Source: Streptococcus sanguinis (lineage in GTDB: Bacteria; Bacillota; Bacilli; Lactobacillales; Streptococcaceae). Taken from it: DNA of 64,000 nt. Within the stretch, counting starts at the first letter, position 1. Every line of letters begins with the position of its first letter. The translations under genes were made by a program, and so were the position numbers. Shown in pieces: positions 8,152 to 18,577 of the stretch. Location of the stretch: assembly GCF_900475275.1 (NCBI RefSeq), contig NZ_LS483364.1, positions 372,001 to 436,000 on the forward strand, read 5' to 3'. The notes below the pieces were generated by a model. It saw nothing but the letters and a program-made list of their open reading frames with translations. It was not told the DNA's origin and searched no databases.

Positions 8152-8268
8152 GATACTCTTCGCCGTGGCGCTATTCGCGCAAACTTTGAGACCTTAGGCT
8201 CAAAGTTTAGTCAAAGAGATTGATAAAGTCAAGCTCTGACGGCGCCGCCACCTAAGAAGAGTACCAAA
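8152..8268. repeat. hairpin-rich element in the grpE-dnaK spacer
   Basis: Outer arms TACTCTTC (8153-8160) and GAAGAGTA (about 8256-8263), plus inner GTGGCG/CGCCAC pairing, enclose a perfect 10-bp hairpin, AAACTTTGAG-N8-CTCAAAGTTT (8181-8208). The whole block could fold into a branched structure. The opening ATACTCTTCG resembles the start of pneumococcal BOX elements, but the rest does not match BOX as I know it. Confidence 0.5.
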
Positions 8269-8292
8269 AAGAAGATAGAATATAAAATTTAA

Positions 8293-10134
<1,842 letters not shown>

Positions 10135-10145
10135 GCGGTGAGACA

Positions 10146-10240
10146 GAACTAAAAATTGAAAGTTTTTAGTTCGTAGTCGAACCCCCGCGAGGATGATTAG
10201 GATTTTTGGGAGTCTGAAAGACGAACCTAAAATCCAATCA
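10146..10240. repeat. two inverted repeats downstream of dnaK
   Basis: GAACTAAAAA-N7-TTTTTAGTTC (10146-10172) is a perfect 10-bp hairpin. A second, imperfect one has GGATTTT and AAAATCC arms (about 10199-10240). Neither has a T run, so they are not plain terminators. Confidence 0.5.
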
Positions 10241-10310
10241 GCTACCGCATCAAAAATTTTTCGAAAAATATTGTTTTGAAAATTTCACGTCGTAATGATA
10301 GGAAGAAATC

Positions 10311-10338
10311 CAGAGGTTGCAACCCAGCCTCTGTTTTT
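10311..10338 (+). terminator. terminator between dnaK and the DJ-1 gene
   Basis: CAGAGGTTG pairs with CAGCCTCTG (one G-T pair) around a CAACC loop, followed by five T residues. It lies inside the heat-shock cluster. Confidence 0.8.
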
Positions 10339-10361
10339 CGCTAAACTAGAGGGTGACGCTC

Positions 10362-10994
10362 ATGAAGAAAGTGCTCTGTTTAATTTATCCTAATTTCTCA
10401 CTTTATGAAGTAGTTGGTCTGACCAGTACTTTAGCTCTATCTTTTGGTGTTGAGGTTGATTATGCTAGTACAGATAGAAATGTTATAAGAACGGAAGATG
10501 GGCTTCCTTGTCAACCTACTAGAATACTGGATGAAGTAGTTATCGAAGACTATTCTTGTGTTATTTTGCCAGGGATGATAAATATTGCTCCTGCTTTGCA
10601 TGATGAAAAATTGATTTCTTTCCTAAAAAGTTTGAAGCAGCAAGAGATTTTGATTGCAGCTATTTCCTCAGCGCCCATTTTATTGGCGAAAGCAGGCTTA
10701 TTGAAGGATACGAAATTTACGGGTGGGATTTGGCAAAACTTCTTTGACTATTTTGAGTTTCTTCCACGGGAAAATTTCAAAGCTCAAGCTGTTCTGCAAG
10801 ATAAAAACATCATTACAGCTGTTGGCTTTGCACATCAAGCGTTTACGAGAAAAGTGCTTCTTAGTCTAGGTTTGGTAGATAATGCTGACAACTATTTTAA
10901 AGAACAGAATCAGTATTCGGAAGAGGACTTGATATTCACTTTATCCGATGAAGAGTTTGCTGAGATGAAGCATGAATTTGAAAATACCCTCTGA
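10362..10994 (+). CDS. DJ-1/PfpI family protein
   Basis: A 210-residue member of the DJ-1/PfpI (class I glutamine amidotransferase-like) superfamily, sometimes annotated as a ThiJ-type protein. The N-terminal MKKVLCLIYPNFSLYEVVG and central ILPGMINIAPALHDEKLISFLK segments are typical. At the nucleophile elbow the sequence reads AAISSAPILLAKAG, so the cysteine seen in many DJ-1 proteins (AAICxAP) is a serine here. This may mean a non-classical or lost catalytic activity. I chose ATG 10362 over GTG 10353, which has no room for a ribosome site. It sits between dnaK and dnaJ, downstream of a terminator. Confidence 0.85.
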   Translation: MKKVLCLIYPNFSLYEVVGLTSTLALSFGVEVDYASTDRNVIRTEDGLPCQPTRILDEVVIEDYSCVILPGMINIAPALHDEKLISFLKSLKQQEILIAAISSAPILLAKAGLLKDTKFTGGIWQNFFDYFEFLPRENFKAQAVLQDKNIITAVGFAHQAFTRKVLLSLGLVDNADNYFKEQNQYSEEDLIFTLSDEEFAEMKHEFENTL

Positions 10995-11132
10995 TCAATA
11001 TTTTCTAAAATTTAAAGAAAGGAACTGAACCCGACCTAAATTCTCAGAAAAAAAGAGAAATTAGCCTTGGAGCATCGCTCCGTCGCCTGATTTCCTATTT
11101 TTCAGTCGAATTTTACGGTCTTGGTATCTTAT
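10995..11132. other. dnaJ upstream spacer with inverted repeats
   Basis: CTAAATTCTC and GAGAAATTAG (about 11037-11065) form an imperfect hairpin, and GGAGC-ATC-GCTCC follows at about 11069-11081. No convincing promoter or terminator is visible, and no clear ribosome site precedes dnaJ. Confidence 0.4.
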
Positions 11133-12266
11133 ATGAACAATACAGAATATTATGACCGTCTAGGTGTCTCTAAGAATGCTTCTCAGGATGAGATCAAGAG
11201 AGCCTATCGGAAATTATCTAAAAAGTACCACCCTGACATTAATAAGGAAGCTGGGGCGGAGGACAAATATAAAGAAGTCCAAGAGGCTTATGAAACGCTG
11301 AGCGACGAGCAAAAGCGGGCAGCCTATGATCAATACGGTGCAGCGGGAGCTAATGGTGGCTTTGGCGGTGGTGCAGGCGGCTTCGGTGGCTTTGATGGCT
11401 CTGGCTTTGGCGGCTTTGAAGATATCTTCTCCAGCTTCTTTGGTGGTGGCGCTTCGCGTAATCCTAATGCTCCGCGCCAAGGGGATGATCTTCAGTATCG
11501 TGTAAATCTCCGCTTTGAAGAAGCGATTTTCGGAGCTGAGAAGGAAATCAAGTATAACCGCGAAGCGACTTGTCGTACCTGTGACGGGTCTGGTGCTAAG
11601 CCAGGAACTAGCCCTGTTACCTGTGGTCGCTGCCATGGCTCAGGTGTTATCAATGTTGATACCCAGACACCGCTTGGCATGATGCGTCGGCAAGTGACCT
11701 GTGATGTCTGTCATGGCCGAGGAAAAGAAATCAAAAGTCCTTGTGAAACCTGTCACGGAACGGGTCATGAAAAACAGGCTCACAGCGTTAAGGTGAAAAT
11801 CCCAGCTGGTGTGGAAACTGGTCAGCAGGTCCGTCTGTCTGGTCAAGGCGAGGCGGGCTTTAATGGCGGCCCTTATGGCGATCTTTATGTCGTGGTCCAA
11901 GTTGAGCCGAGTGACAAGTTTGAGCGAGATGGCTCTACCATTTACTACAAGCTCAATCTCAACTTTGTCCAAGCGGCTCTTGGTGACAGTGTGGATATCC
12001 CAACTGTTCACGGGGATGTTGAGCTGAATATCCCAGAAGGAACACAGACTGGCAAGCGTTTCCGTCTGCGTGGTAAGGGAGCACCGAGTCTGCGTGGTGG
12101 AAGCATGGGTGACCAGTATGTTACTGTCAATGTTGTGACGCCGACTGGCCTCAACGACCGTCAAAAAGCAGCCCTCAAAGAATTTGCGGAAGCTGGCAAT
12201 ATCTCGGTCAATCCTAAGAAAAAAGGCTTCTTTGACAAAATGAAAGATGCCTTGGAAGATTTGTAA
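11133..12266 (+). CDS. dnaJ: molecular chaperone DnaJ (Hsp40)
   Basis: A 377-residue type I Hsp40. It has the J domain (residues 1-70, HPD motif in YHPDINKEA), a Gly/Phe-rich linker (about 75-115), four CxxCxGxG-type zinc repeats ([32 protein letters not shown]; about 147-213) and the C-terminal beta domains. All elements are intact. ATG 11133 gives the usual [11 protein letters not shown] start. An in-frame TTG at 11121 is also possible. Neither has a clear Shine-Dalgarno sequence, which is unusual for so conserved a gene. It delivers clients to DnaK and stimulates its ATPase. Confidence 0.97.
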   Translation: MNNTEYYDRLGVSKNASQDEIKRAYRKLSKKYHPDINKEAGAEDKYKEVQEAYETLSDEQKRAAYDQYGAAGANGGFGGGAGGFGGFDGSGFGGFEDIFSSFFGGGASRNPNAPRQGDDLQYRVNLRFEEAIFGAEKEIKYNREATCRTCDGSGAKPGTSPVTCGRCHGSGVINVDTQTPLGMMRRQVTCDVCHGRGKEIKSPCETCHGTGHEKQAHSVKVKIPAGVETGQQVRLSGQGEAGFNGGPYGDLYVVVQVEPSDKFERDGSTIYYKLNLNFVQAALGDSVDIPTVHGDVELNIPEGTQTGKRFRLRGKGAPSLRGGSMGDQYVTVNVVTPTGLNDRQKAALKEFAEAGNISVNPKKKGFFDKMKDALEDL

Positions 12267-12273
12267 ACAGATA

Positions 12274-12302
12274 AAAAGGAGCAGCCTAATGCTGTTCTTT
12301 TT
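12274..12302 (+). terminator. terminator after dnaJ
   Basis: AAAAGGAGCAG pairs with CTGTTCTTTTT (with G-T pairs) around a 7-base loop. The 3' arm supplies the T run. Confidence 0.75.
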
Positions 12303-12586
12303 ATGTTTTCTAGAAGGACATTTGGCAAATGTAGTCAAGGAAGAGAGCCGCTCTGACCAGCCTTTTAATCAAAAGAAATTCACAATAAAAAGCGTAAAGA
12401 GATTTTCTCTATTTACTTTTACAAAAATTAATTGTTTTTTTAAGTAAAATCTATTGTAAAAATTTCCTAAAAGATATATGATAATACTATATGTATAAAA
12501 CGTATCTTTTTAGCCTGCTGGGGAGTTGGCTAGAGAGATAATGGGAGATTAGTTTTATACATTTTAGGAAAAAGGGGAATTATAAA
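12303..12586 (+). promoter_or_regulatory. iga upstream region: promoter and foldable leader
   Basis: TTGTAA (12454-12459), 17 bases and TATGAT (12477-12482) form a plausible promoter. An 11-bp perfect inverted repeat, ATGTATAAAAC (12491-12501) with GTTTTATACAT (12552-12562), begins at the expected transcript start. It encloses a small TAGCC/GGCTA hairpin. The ribosome site AAAGGGGAA follows, before GTG 12587. I see nothing else in 12303-12450, which is AT-rich. Confidence 0.6.
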
Positions 12587-15500
12587 GTGAAATGTTTTGA
12601 AAAAGTGCAGGAGCGAATTCAGAAATATTCGATTCGCAAATTGTCTGTAGGTGTGGGCTCAGTTGCCATTGCAGCTCTGATTTTTGGGAGCTCTTTGTCC
12701 AGCTCGACTGTTGCTGCGGATGAAGTAGGAGGCGGTGCGACTGCTCACTATACTTATGTTGAAGAGCAAGAGCTAACAGAGCAGGAAAAAGGTCTGATTA
12801 AGAAAGGTCTGCCTGAAAATCTGCAAACAGGGGAAAATTATTACCTGATTTATCGGAAGCAAGATGGGCAAACTGTCTTGCCGAGTACAGGAAATAACGG
12901 TCAGCCGCTTCTCGGCTTATTTGCGGGAACGGCTATTTTGGCTGTCCTGGTTTTCTCACGAAAGAAATCTGGTAAGTTACTAGGAGTGCTTTTGCTAGGT
13001 AGCTTGGGACAAACTGTGTTACAGTCTCCTCAAGCGTTTGCGCTAGAAAATCGGGAATTACTTTCCTATAACCGTCAAGTTGCGGTTTCGTCAGCAGTTT
13101 CTGAAGCGGATGTGACTATTGCAGGCTATAACTATATCGGTTACTTTACCGCTTCTGATTTGCGTACTTTGACAGAGACCAAGACAACCTCTCTGCCGGC
13201 TGGTCAAGAGGCTCAAGCGCAAGCAGAAGTGTCAGAAGCTACAAAAGAGGATTCTGATTCTATTGATCGAGCTGCTCAAGCAGGGGTGTTGTATCAGCTG
13301 AATCCTGATGAAAGTGATTCTGGCCAGATAGGGAATCTTCCAACTCCAGCTTCAACTCCAAATCCTAGTCCAGCTCCTCAGCCGTCAAATCCACCTATAG
13401 AAACGGCAAAAGGGGAAAGTTTACAAGAACCTGCCTTGCCAGAGTACAGCGGCGCTGTGAACGGTGAGTCGCTAGTTCAAGCGGAAACTCCAGTCTATAC
13501 TGCCCCAGTTGGTACAGTTGGAGACACGGCTCCGGTTGAGCCCGCCCTCCCAGAATACACAGGCGGAGTTAATGGCGAATCGCTAGTTCAAGCAGACAAT
13601 CCAGTCTATGATGCTCCAGTAGCTACAGTTAGTGACGTGGCTCTGGTTGAGCCCGCCCTCCCAGAATATACAGGCGGCGTTAACGGCGAATCGGCAGTTC
13701 AAGCAGACAATCCAGTCTATGATGCTCCAGTGGCTACAGTTGATGACACGGCTCCGGTTGAGCCCGCCCTCCCAGAATACACAGGCGGCGTTAACGGCGA
13801 ATCGACAGTTCAGCCAGAACAGCCTAGTCTGCATACTGACATCAAGCTAGAAACGATTGAACCTCAAGTTGTCAACAAGACAGATGATAGCAAGTATCTT
13901 GATGAGGAGACCACTGTTGATGGAACTCCAGGTCAAAAAGAAATTGTTACCAGCTATGAAGTCTTGGATGGTAATCGCATATCAGAGCCACAAACAACTG
14001 AAAGAATCTTGCATGAAGCAGTTGATACAGTGGTCACTCGGGGTAGCAAGGCTCGCATCAATAAAGAAGAATTGAGCAAGCAGCTAGCTTTAGCAGCGGC
14101 TGTAGATCCTACAGTTTACACTAATCAATCCTATCAGCAGCTGCAAGCAATTAAGAATATGGCTGCGACAGTTTATCAAACTTCGTCTAGTCAAGATGAA
14201 GTAGATGCGGGTGTCAACCAACTCAAGCAGGCTTTAGCTGACTTATTGGCCCTTAAAGCAGCACCAAATCTGACTGTTTCAGCGGTTAAGAAGGATGAAT
14301 TGCAGAAATCGGTTCAGATTCAATACCAGCTGACGGACAGAGATCAATCCTTTAGTAGTGCTCAAGTTCGTCTGAAGAAAGATGGGCAGCTGATAGCAGA
14401 GCAGAATTTGACGGCCGGCCAGTTGACTGCTAGCTTCAGTAGTTTGGACTACTATACACCGTATAAGATTGAGACGACTCTGTCCTATGACTTAGGAAAT
14501 GGTTCTGAAAGTCAGGAATTAGCTCAAGAGACAGTCCAGCTTGACCTGAAGAAGGTGGAGCTCAAGTCCATCACTAATGTCTCCTTGATGAAGGTTGAGA
14601 ATGGTCAGACAAAATTGATGCCTACTTTGGCTGAAAAACCAGCAAATCTGGACCAATATTACCTGCACTTTACATCAGACCAGTTCAAGGATACTGTCCT
14701 GCCGGTTACCTCTATCGAGGAAGTGGTCGTTAATAACCAGCCTGTCTTTAAGATCCAGGCTCAGCTGCCAGACTTGCTGCAAAGAAGCGCAACTGGTCTT
14801 CAAAACAGCTTTGATTTCTATCTGGAAAAGGCCAAGAAGCGTGAAGGAAATGTCTACTATGACTTCCAAGACCTTTTGGACGGCATCAAGGAAGATCCTT
14901 CTGGAACCTTTATTCTGGGCCGCAGTATCAGTGCTAAGCTGATTGACAAACCAGCCAACAGCAAGTCTTACCTGCAAGGTGAGTTCAAAGGCCAGCTGAT
15001 TGGTGGGCAAAATGGTGAGCGCCATGCCATTTTAGACTTGGCGCATCCTCTATTTGATACGATTACTGGCGGAACGGTCAAGGATATTGACTTTAAGCGA
15101 GTCAATATGGTTTATCCAGATTCGCAAGCGGGCGATACAATTGCCACAATTGCTGCTCGCTTGAAGAATAAAGGAGTAATCGAAAACGTCAATGTCCAAG
15201 GATACTTGGAAGGAAGAGACCATATTGCTGGTCTGGTTAACAATATAGAAGGCCAATCTCGCGTTGAAAATGTTTCCTTTAAGGGTCGTATTAAGTCCAA
15301 GGGTGGAAACTCTGTTACAGCCGGTATCGCGGGAACTAATGCTATGTCCTTGGTGAAACGCGCTTATGTCGAAGCCGATATTTGGGTCAAAAGTGGTCAA
15401 AATGCAGGTATGCTGGTCGCTCAAAACTTCACTGACTATTCAGGTTCAGGCTGGGGTAACTGGGGCAGATTGATGCAATCAGTTGCCAAAGGTAAGTTAG

Positions 15501-18319
15501 AGGATGCGGGCTCAAGAAATGCGGCTGGTATCGCTGCTTCCATTTGGCCGTATGGAACCATCAATGACACAGTCAGCTATGCAACGGTAGTGAACGGTAA
15601 AGAGCTCTTTAGCTCAGATAATGAGATTACCGATGCTTGGATGGGACAAAAACTCCAAAACCTCTTTGGTGTTCAGGGACACAGCTCTGGGACCAAGACA
15701 GGTAAAGATGCCAAGTTCCGTCGCTTGACAGAAGCAGAAGCTGAGCAAAAAGTCAAGAGCTATCAGATCACGGCTCTTGAGCAAGCCAGCGCAAATGAAG
15801 TGACAACTGAGAAGCTAAATGCTGCTATCCTGAGAACAAGTACTTATCAAGATAAGCCAGGTTACAAGGCAGAAAATGAACAGCTTTATCAAAACCTAGA
15901 ACGCTTTATGCCTTTCTACAATCAAGAATTCTTGATTCATGAGGCCAATAAGCTGGTGGATGCTGGTAAGGCGGGCGACCTGTTGACCAAGAAAGTTCTA
16001 GCGGTTCAAGCCCTGAAGGGCAATCAGTTTGTTGCTGGAGGAACGGATGCAGATAAGATCTTAGTCCATTTTGCAGACGGAAGCAAGACTATCTACAATC
16101 TTCAAAATCAAGCGCGATTTGAACAGACGGCTCTGCCGGAATATCAGATTGCAGAGCTTGGTACAGTCTATACTCCAAATCACTCAACGGCGGTCAAAGA
16201 AGACTTGCTGACTCAGCTGACTGAGCGCTTGAAGAGCTTTGAACTATACAGTGATGAAGTCTATCGTTCTGTTGGTCTGCCTAATGATAATGATAAGGTC
16301 AATAAAGTGAAGCGCCTCTTCTTGGATGAATCTCTGGCTGAGGTGAAAGCCAACTTGCAGGATATGCTTGGTAAGCTCCTGGCCAATGAATGGACAAGGT
16401 TCCATGCTGACAATCCAGCAGCCAACGAAGCTCTGAAAGCTAAAATCGAAGAGAACAAGACCGCTATCATGCTCGGTCTGACCTATCTCAACCGTTATTA
16501 CGATCTCAAGTTTGGCGACTACAACCTCAAGGAGCTGGTGCTCTTCAAACCAGACTTCTATGGTGAAAAAGTGCCATTGCTGGATCGCTTGATTAAGATT
16601 GGTCGTTCGACAGAAAATCAACTGAAAGGGGCAGACAATGTCAATATGTTTGCGCGCCAGTTGAAGGCTGAGTCCAAATCTAGTGATTTGGTGGCTTACT
16701 TGGATTACAACCGACGCCTGCTGACTGACTTTGCGGATATGGATTCTTGGTTCAAGGATGCAACCCGAGGATTTATTCAGTTTGAAGAACGCCAGTCAGA
16801 AGTCGAGGAGATTAAGACGGCTAAGTATCGCGTCTTTGACAACCTCAACTCAGAGTACTTCAGCAACTATATCCTTCCTCTGCTAACCTTGAAGAATACG
16901 CGCTTAGCCATTCTGTCAAACTATAGCACCATGGCCTTTGTCAACAGAGACAAGCGCCGGTCATGGTCTGATGAACGATTTAATGCGCGCATCAAGGAAG
17001 TAGCGACCCAGCATCGAAATCACGTAGACACTTGGTACAAACTGCTCTCAGATAATATCAAGCCAAGAATGGTCAAGGAAAATGTAACGGCTGTATGGGA
17101 TGGTTTCGATGTAGAAGGGCGTGGCTGGATTGATGTCAACGGAAATGATAATAAGGGCAATCCTTATGCACCATCCCGCGAGTTCTTTAACCTAGTTGGC
17201 GGCAGAGCTGGTGGCTGGTACAAGTCAAATGGCTACGGTGCCCATGCTGCTGGTTCAATCCGTGTGAACTTCGAGGCCTTTGACCTCTTGACGGAATATG
17301 GTGTGTCCGTCTTCACTCACGAACTCACCCACGTCAATGACAGAGATATTTATCTGGGCGGTCACGGCAGACGACAAGGTATCGGACCAGAAGGGTATGC
17401 CCAAGGTATGCTCCAGTCACCTGTTCCTGATCAGCCGGGCTGGGGTGCTTTGGGTCTCAATATGGCCTTTGATCGTCCAAATAATGGCAGCCTCATTTTC
17501 AATAGCTCGCCAAGTCTCTTCAAGAACCGAGCAGACATCGACCATTACATGAAGGGATATAATGATACCCTCATGCTGCTGGATTACCTTGAAGGCCAAG
17601 CGGTTGTAGATAAAGGAAATGAAGCAGCAGCCAAATGGTTCAAGAAGGTTGAACCGAAAGTTGTGGATCCTCGAACCCAATACGACGTCGTAAGAGAGTT
17701 GACGGCTGAGGAGAAAGCGAATATGTCTGTCTCATCTGTAGATGACTTGGTTGACCAAGGCTTGCTGTCTAACCGTGCGGTTGACAATCGAACCTATAAT
17801 CCTGCTGACTATGACTCTAGTTACATTGCTATCGACTTTATGACGGGTATCTATGGCGGCGGCCAAAACAATACTGGAGCGCCAGGCGCCTTGATGTTCA
17901 AGCATAATACCTTCAGAATCTGGGGTTACTATGGCTATGAAAAAGGCTTTGTAAGCTATGCTTCCAATAAACACCGTAAGACAGCCAATGAGCAAGGTGT
18001 GACTGGTTTGAGCGATAACTTTATCATCAAGCAAATTTCTGAAGGCGAATTTGAAACCATGGAAGCCTTCAAGAAAGCTTACTTCAGAAAAGTTGTGGAT
18101 AAAGCACAAAGCTCAGGTATTAAGCCGGTGACTGTCAACGGAAAAGTCTATACGACTTATGAAGAGTTGAAAGCTGGCTTTGCAGAAGCTGTTGACAAGG
18201 ATCTGAAGAAGTCTCGTGTCGATGAACGGGCAACCAAGGACTTCAAGTACGCTGTCTTTACGCAGTTGCTCAAGAACACCAACAGCTTTATGGATGAAAA
18301 CTCCATTTGGGGTTCCTAA
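12587..18319 (+). CDS. iga: IgA1-specific zinc metalloprotease (peptidase family M26)
   Basis: A 1910-residue cell-wall protease that cuts the hinge of human IgA1. It starts at GTG. A YSIRKLSVGVGS signal peptide spans residues 14-25 and beyond. An LPSTG sorting motif lies unusually near the N-terminus (98-102), followed by hydrophobic segments, as is known for streptococcal IgA1 proteases. Then come a Pro-rich stretch, 3.7 copies of a 37-residue repeat (about 281-415), a G5-like domain (about 426-483), a long central region and the catalytic domain. The zinc site is HELTH (1578-1582) with Glu 1602 in GPEGYAQG. No frameshift is seen, so it should be active. It has its own leader region downstream of the dnaJ terminator. 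Confidence 0.95.
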   Translation: MKCFEKVQERIQKYSIRKLSVGVGSVAIAALIFGSSLSSSTVAADEVGGGATAHYTYVEEQELTEQEKGLIKKGLPENLQTGENYYLIYRKQDGQTVLPSTGNNGQPLLGLFAGTAILAVLVFSRKKSGKLLGVLLLGSLGQTVLQSPQAFALENRELLSYNRQVAVSSAVSEADVTIAGYNYIGYFTASDLRTLTETKTTSLPAGQEAQAQAEVSEATKEDSDSIDRAAQAGVLYQLNPDESDSGQIGNLPTPASTPNPSPAPQPSNPPIETAKGESLQEPALPEYSGAVNGESLVQAETPVYTAPVGTVGDTAPVEPALPEYTGGVNGESLVQADNPVYDAPVATVSDVALVEPALPEYTGGVNGESAVQADNPVYDAPVATVDDTAPVEPALPEYTGGVNGESTVQPEQPSLHTDIKLETIEPQVVNKTDDSKYLDEETTVDGTPGQKEIVTSYEVLDGNRISEPQTTERILHEAVDTVVTRGSKARINKEELSKQLALAAAVDPTVYTNQSYQQLQAIKNMAATVYQTSSSQDEVDAGVNQLKQALADLLALKAAPNLTVSAVKKDELQKSVQIQYQLTDRDQSFSSAQVRLKKDGQLIAEQNLTAGQLTASFSSLDYYTPYKIETTLSYDLGNGSESQELAQETVQLDLKKVELKSITNVSLMKVENGQTKLMPTLAEKPANLDQYYLHFTSDQFKDTVLPVTSIEEVVVNNQPVFKIQAQLPDLLQRSATGLQNSFDFYLEKAKKREGNVYYDFQDLLDGIKEDPSGTFILGRSISAKLIDKPANSKSYLQGEFKGQLIGGQNGERHAILDLAHPLFDTITGGTVKDIDFKRVNMVYPDSQAGDTIATIAARLKNKGVIENVNVQGYLEGRDHIAGLVNNIEGQSRVENVSFKGRIKSKGGNSVTAGIAGTNAMSLVKRAYVEADIWVKSGQNAGMLVAQNFTDYSGSGWGNWGRLMQSVAKGKLEDAGSRNAAGIAASIWPYGTINDTVSYATVVNGKELFSSDNEITDAWMGQKLQNLFGVQGHSSGTKTGKDAKFRRLTEAEAEQKVKSYQITALEQASANEVTTEKLNAAILRTSTYQDKPGYKAENEQLYQNLERFMPFYNQEFLIHEANKLVDAGKAGDLLTKKVLAVQALKGNQFVAGGTDADKILVHFADGSKTIYNLQNQARFEQTALPEYQIAELGTVYTPNHSTAVKEDLLTQLTERLKSFELYSDEVYRSVGLPNDNDKVNKVKRLFLDESLAEVKANLQDMLGKLLANEWTRFHADNPAANEALKAKIEENKTAIMLGLTYLNRYYDLKFGDYNLKELVLFKPDFYGEKVPLLDRLIKIGRSTENQLKGADNVNMFARQLKAESKSSDLVAYLDYNRRLLTDFADMDSWFKDATRGFIQFEERQSEVEEIKTAKYRVFDNLNSEYFSNYILPLLTLKNTRLAILSNYSTMAFVNRDKRRSWSDERFNARIKEVATQHRNHVDTWYKLLSDNIKPRMVKENVTAVWDGFDVEGRGWIDVNGNDNKGNPYAPSREFFNLVGGRAGGWYKSNGYGAHAAGSIRVNFEAFDLLTEYGVSVFTHELTHVNDRDIYLGGHGRRQGIGPEGYAQGMLQSPVPDQPGWGALGLNMAFDRPNNGSLIFNSSPSLFKNRADIDHYMKGYNDTLMLLDYLEGQAVVDKGNEAAAKWFKKVEPKVVDPRTQYDVVRELTAEEKANMSVSSVDDLVDQGLLSNRAVDNRTYNPADYDSSYIAIDFMTGIYGGGQNNTGAPGALMFKHNTFRIWGYYGYEKGFVSYASNKHRKTANEQGVTGLSDNFIIKQISEGEFETMEAFKKAYFRKVVDKAQSSGIKPVTVNGKVYTTYEELKAGFAEAVDKDLKKSRVDERATKDFKYAVFTQLLKNTNSFMDENSIWGS
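13427..13840 (+). repeat. 111-bp in-frame tandem repeat in iga
   Basis: Units begin at 13427, 13538, 13649 and 13760, exactly 111 bases apart. Each encodes EPALPEYTGGVNGES... with VQADNPVYDAPV in the middle copies. The last unit is partial. The middle copies are nearly identical in DNA, so copy number may vary between strains by slippage or recombination. Confidence 0.9.
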
Positions 18320-18384
18320 GAAAAAGTGTTTAATTGCCTACATGAGTAGCTGCAAATAATGACCTTTAGCAATATGTAATCAAT

Positions 18385-18441
18385 AACCCATTTGAATTTA
18401 CTCTGTTTGTGTCGTCACTGACAGTCTGATTCAGATGGGTT
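18385..18441 (+). terminator. probable terminator after iga
   Basis: AACCCATTTGAAT pairs with ATTCAGATGGGTT (13 bp, one G-T pair) across a 31-base loop, followed by GTTTTGTT. The long loop makes it unusual but the stem is strong. Confidence 0.55.
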
Positions 18442-18472
18442 GTTTTGTTGTATAATGGCAAGTCGGAACAGA

Positions 18473-18490
18473 AAGAATCCCCGATTCTTA
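18473..18490. repeat. small inverted repeat upstream of truA
   Basis: AAGAATC-CCC-GATTCTT, a perfect 7-bp hairpin between a TATAAT at 18451-18456 and the truA promoter. Function unknown. Confidence 0.4.
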
Positions 18491-18541
18491 AACGATATTT
18501 TTCAGAAAAATCTGTCCCCGTACAGTTATTGCTTTTGGGTC

Positions 18542-18577
18542 TTGCTGGGTGCTTTTTTTCCTGCTAAAATAAACACA
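18542..18577 (+). promoter_or_regulatory. truA promoter, probably giving a leaderless mRNA
   Basis: TTGCTG (18542-18547), 17 bases, then TAAAAT (18565-18570) with a TGC extension just before it (extended -10). The expected start of transcription, 7 bases on, is the A of the truA ATG (18577). No ribosome site precedes that ATG. Confidence 0.65.

Noticed and set aside
8205..8235. CtsR-like heptads (AGTCAAA ... AGTCAAG) before dnaK
   Set aside because: Spacing between heptads is about 12 bases instead of the 3 required for a CtsR operator, and one heptad is imperfect.
8152..8268. Calling this block a BOX element
   Set aside because: Only the first bases match the boxA start. The middle and end do not match boxB or boxC as I know them.
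13427..13840. Repeat array as a possible CRISPR
   Set aside because: The units are in frame, adjacent without spacers, and encode part of the IgA1 protease.
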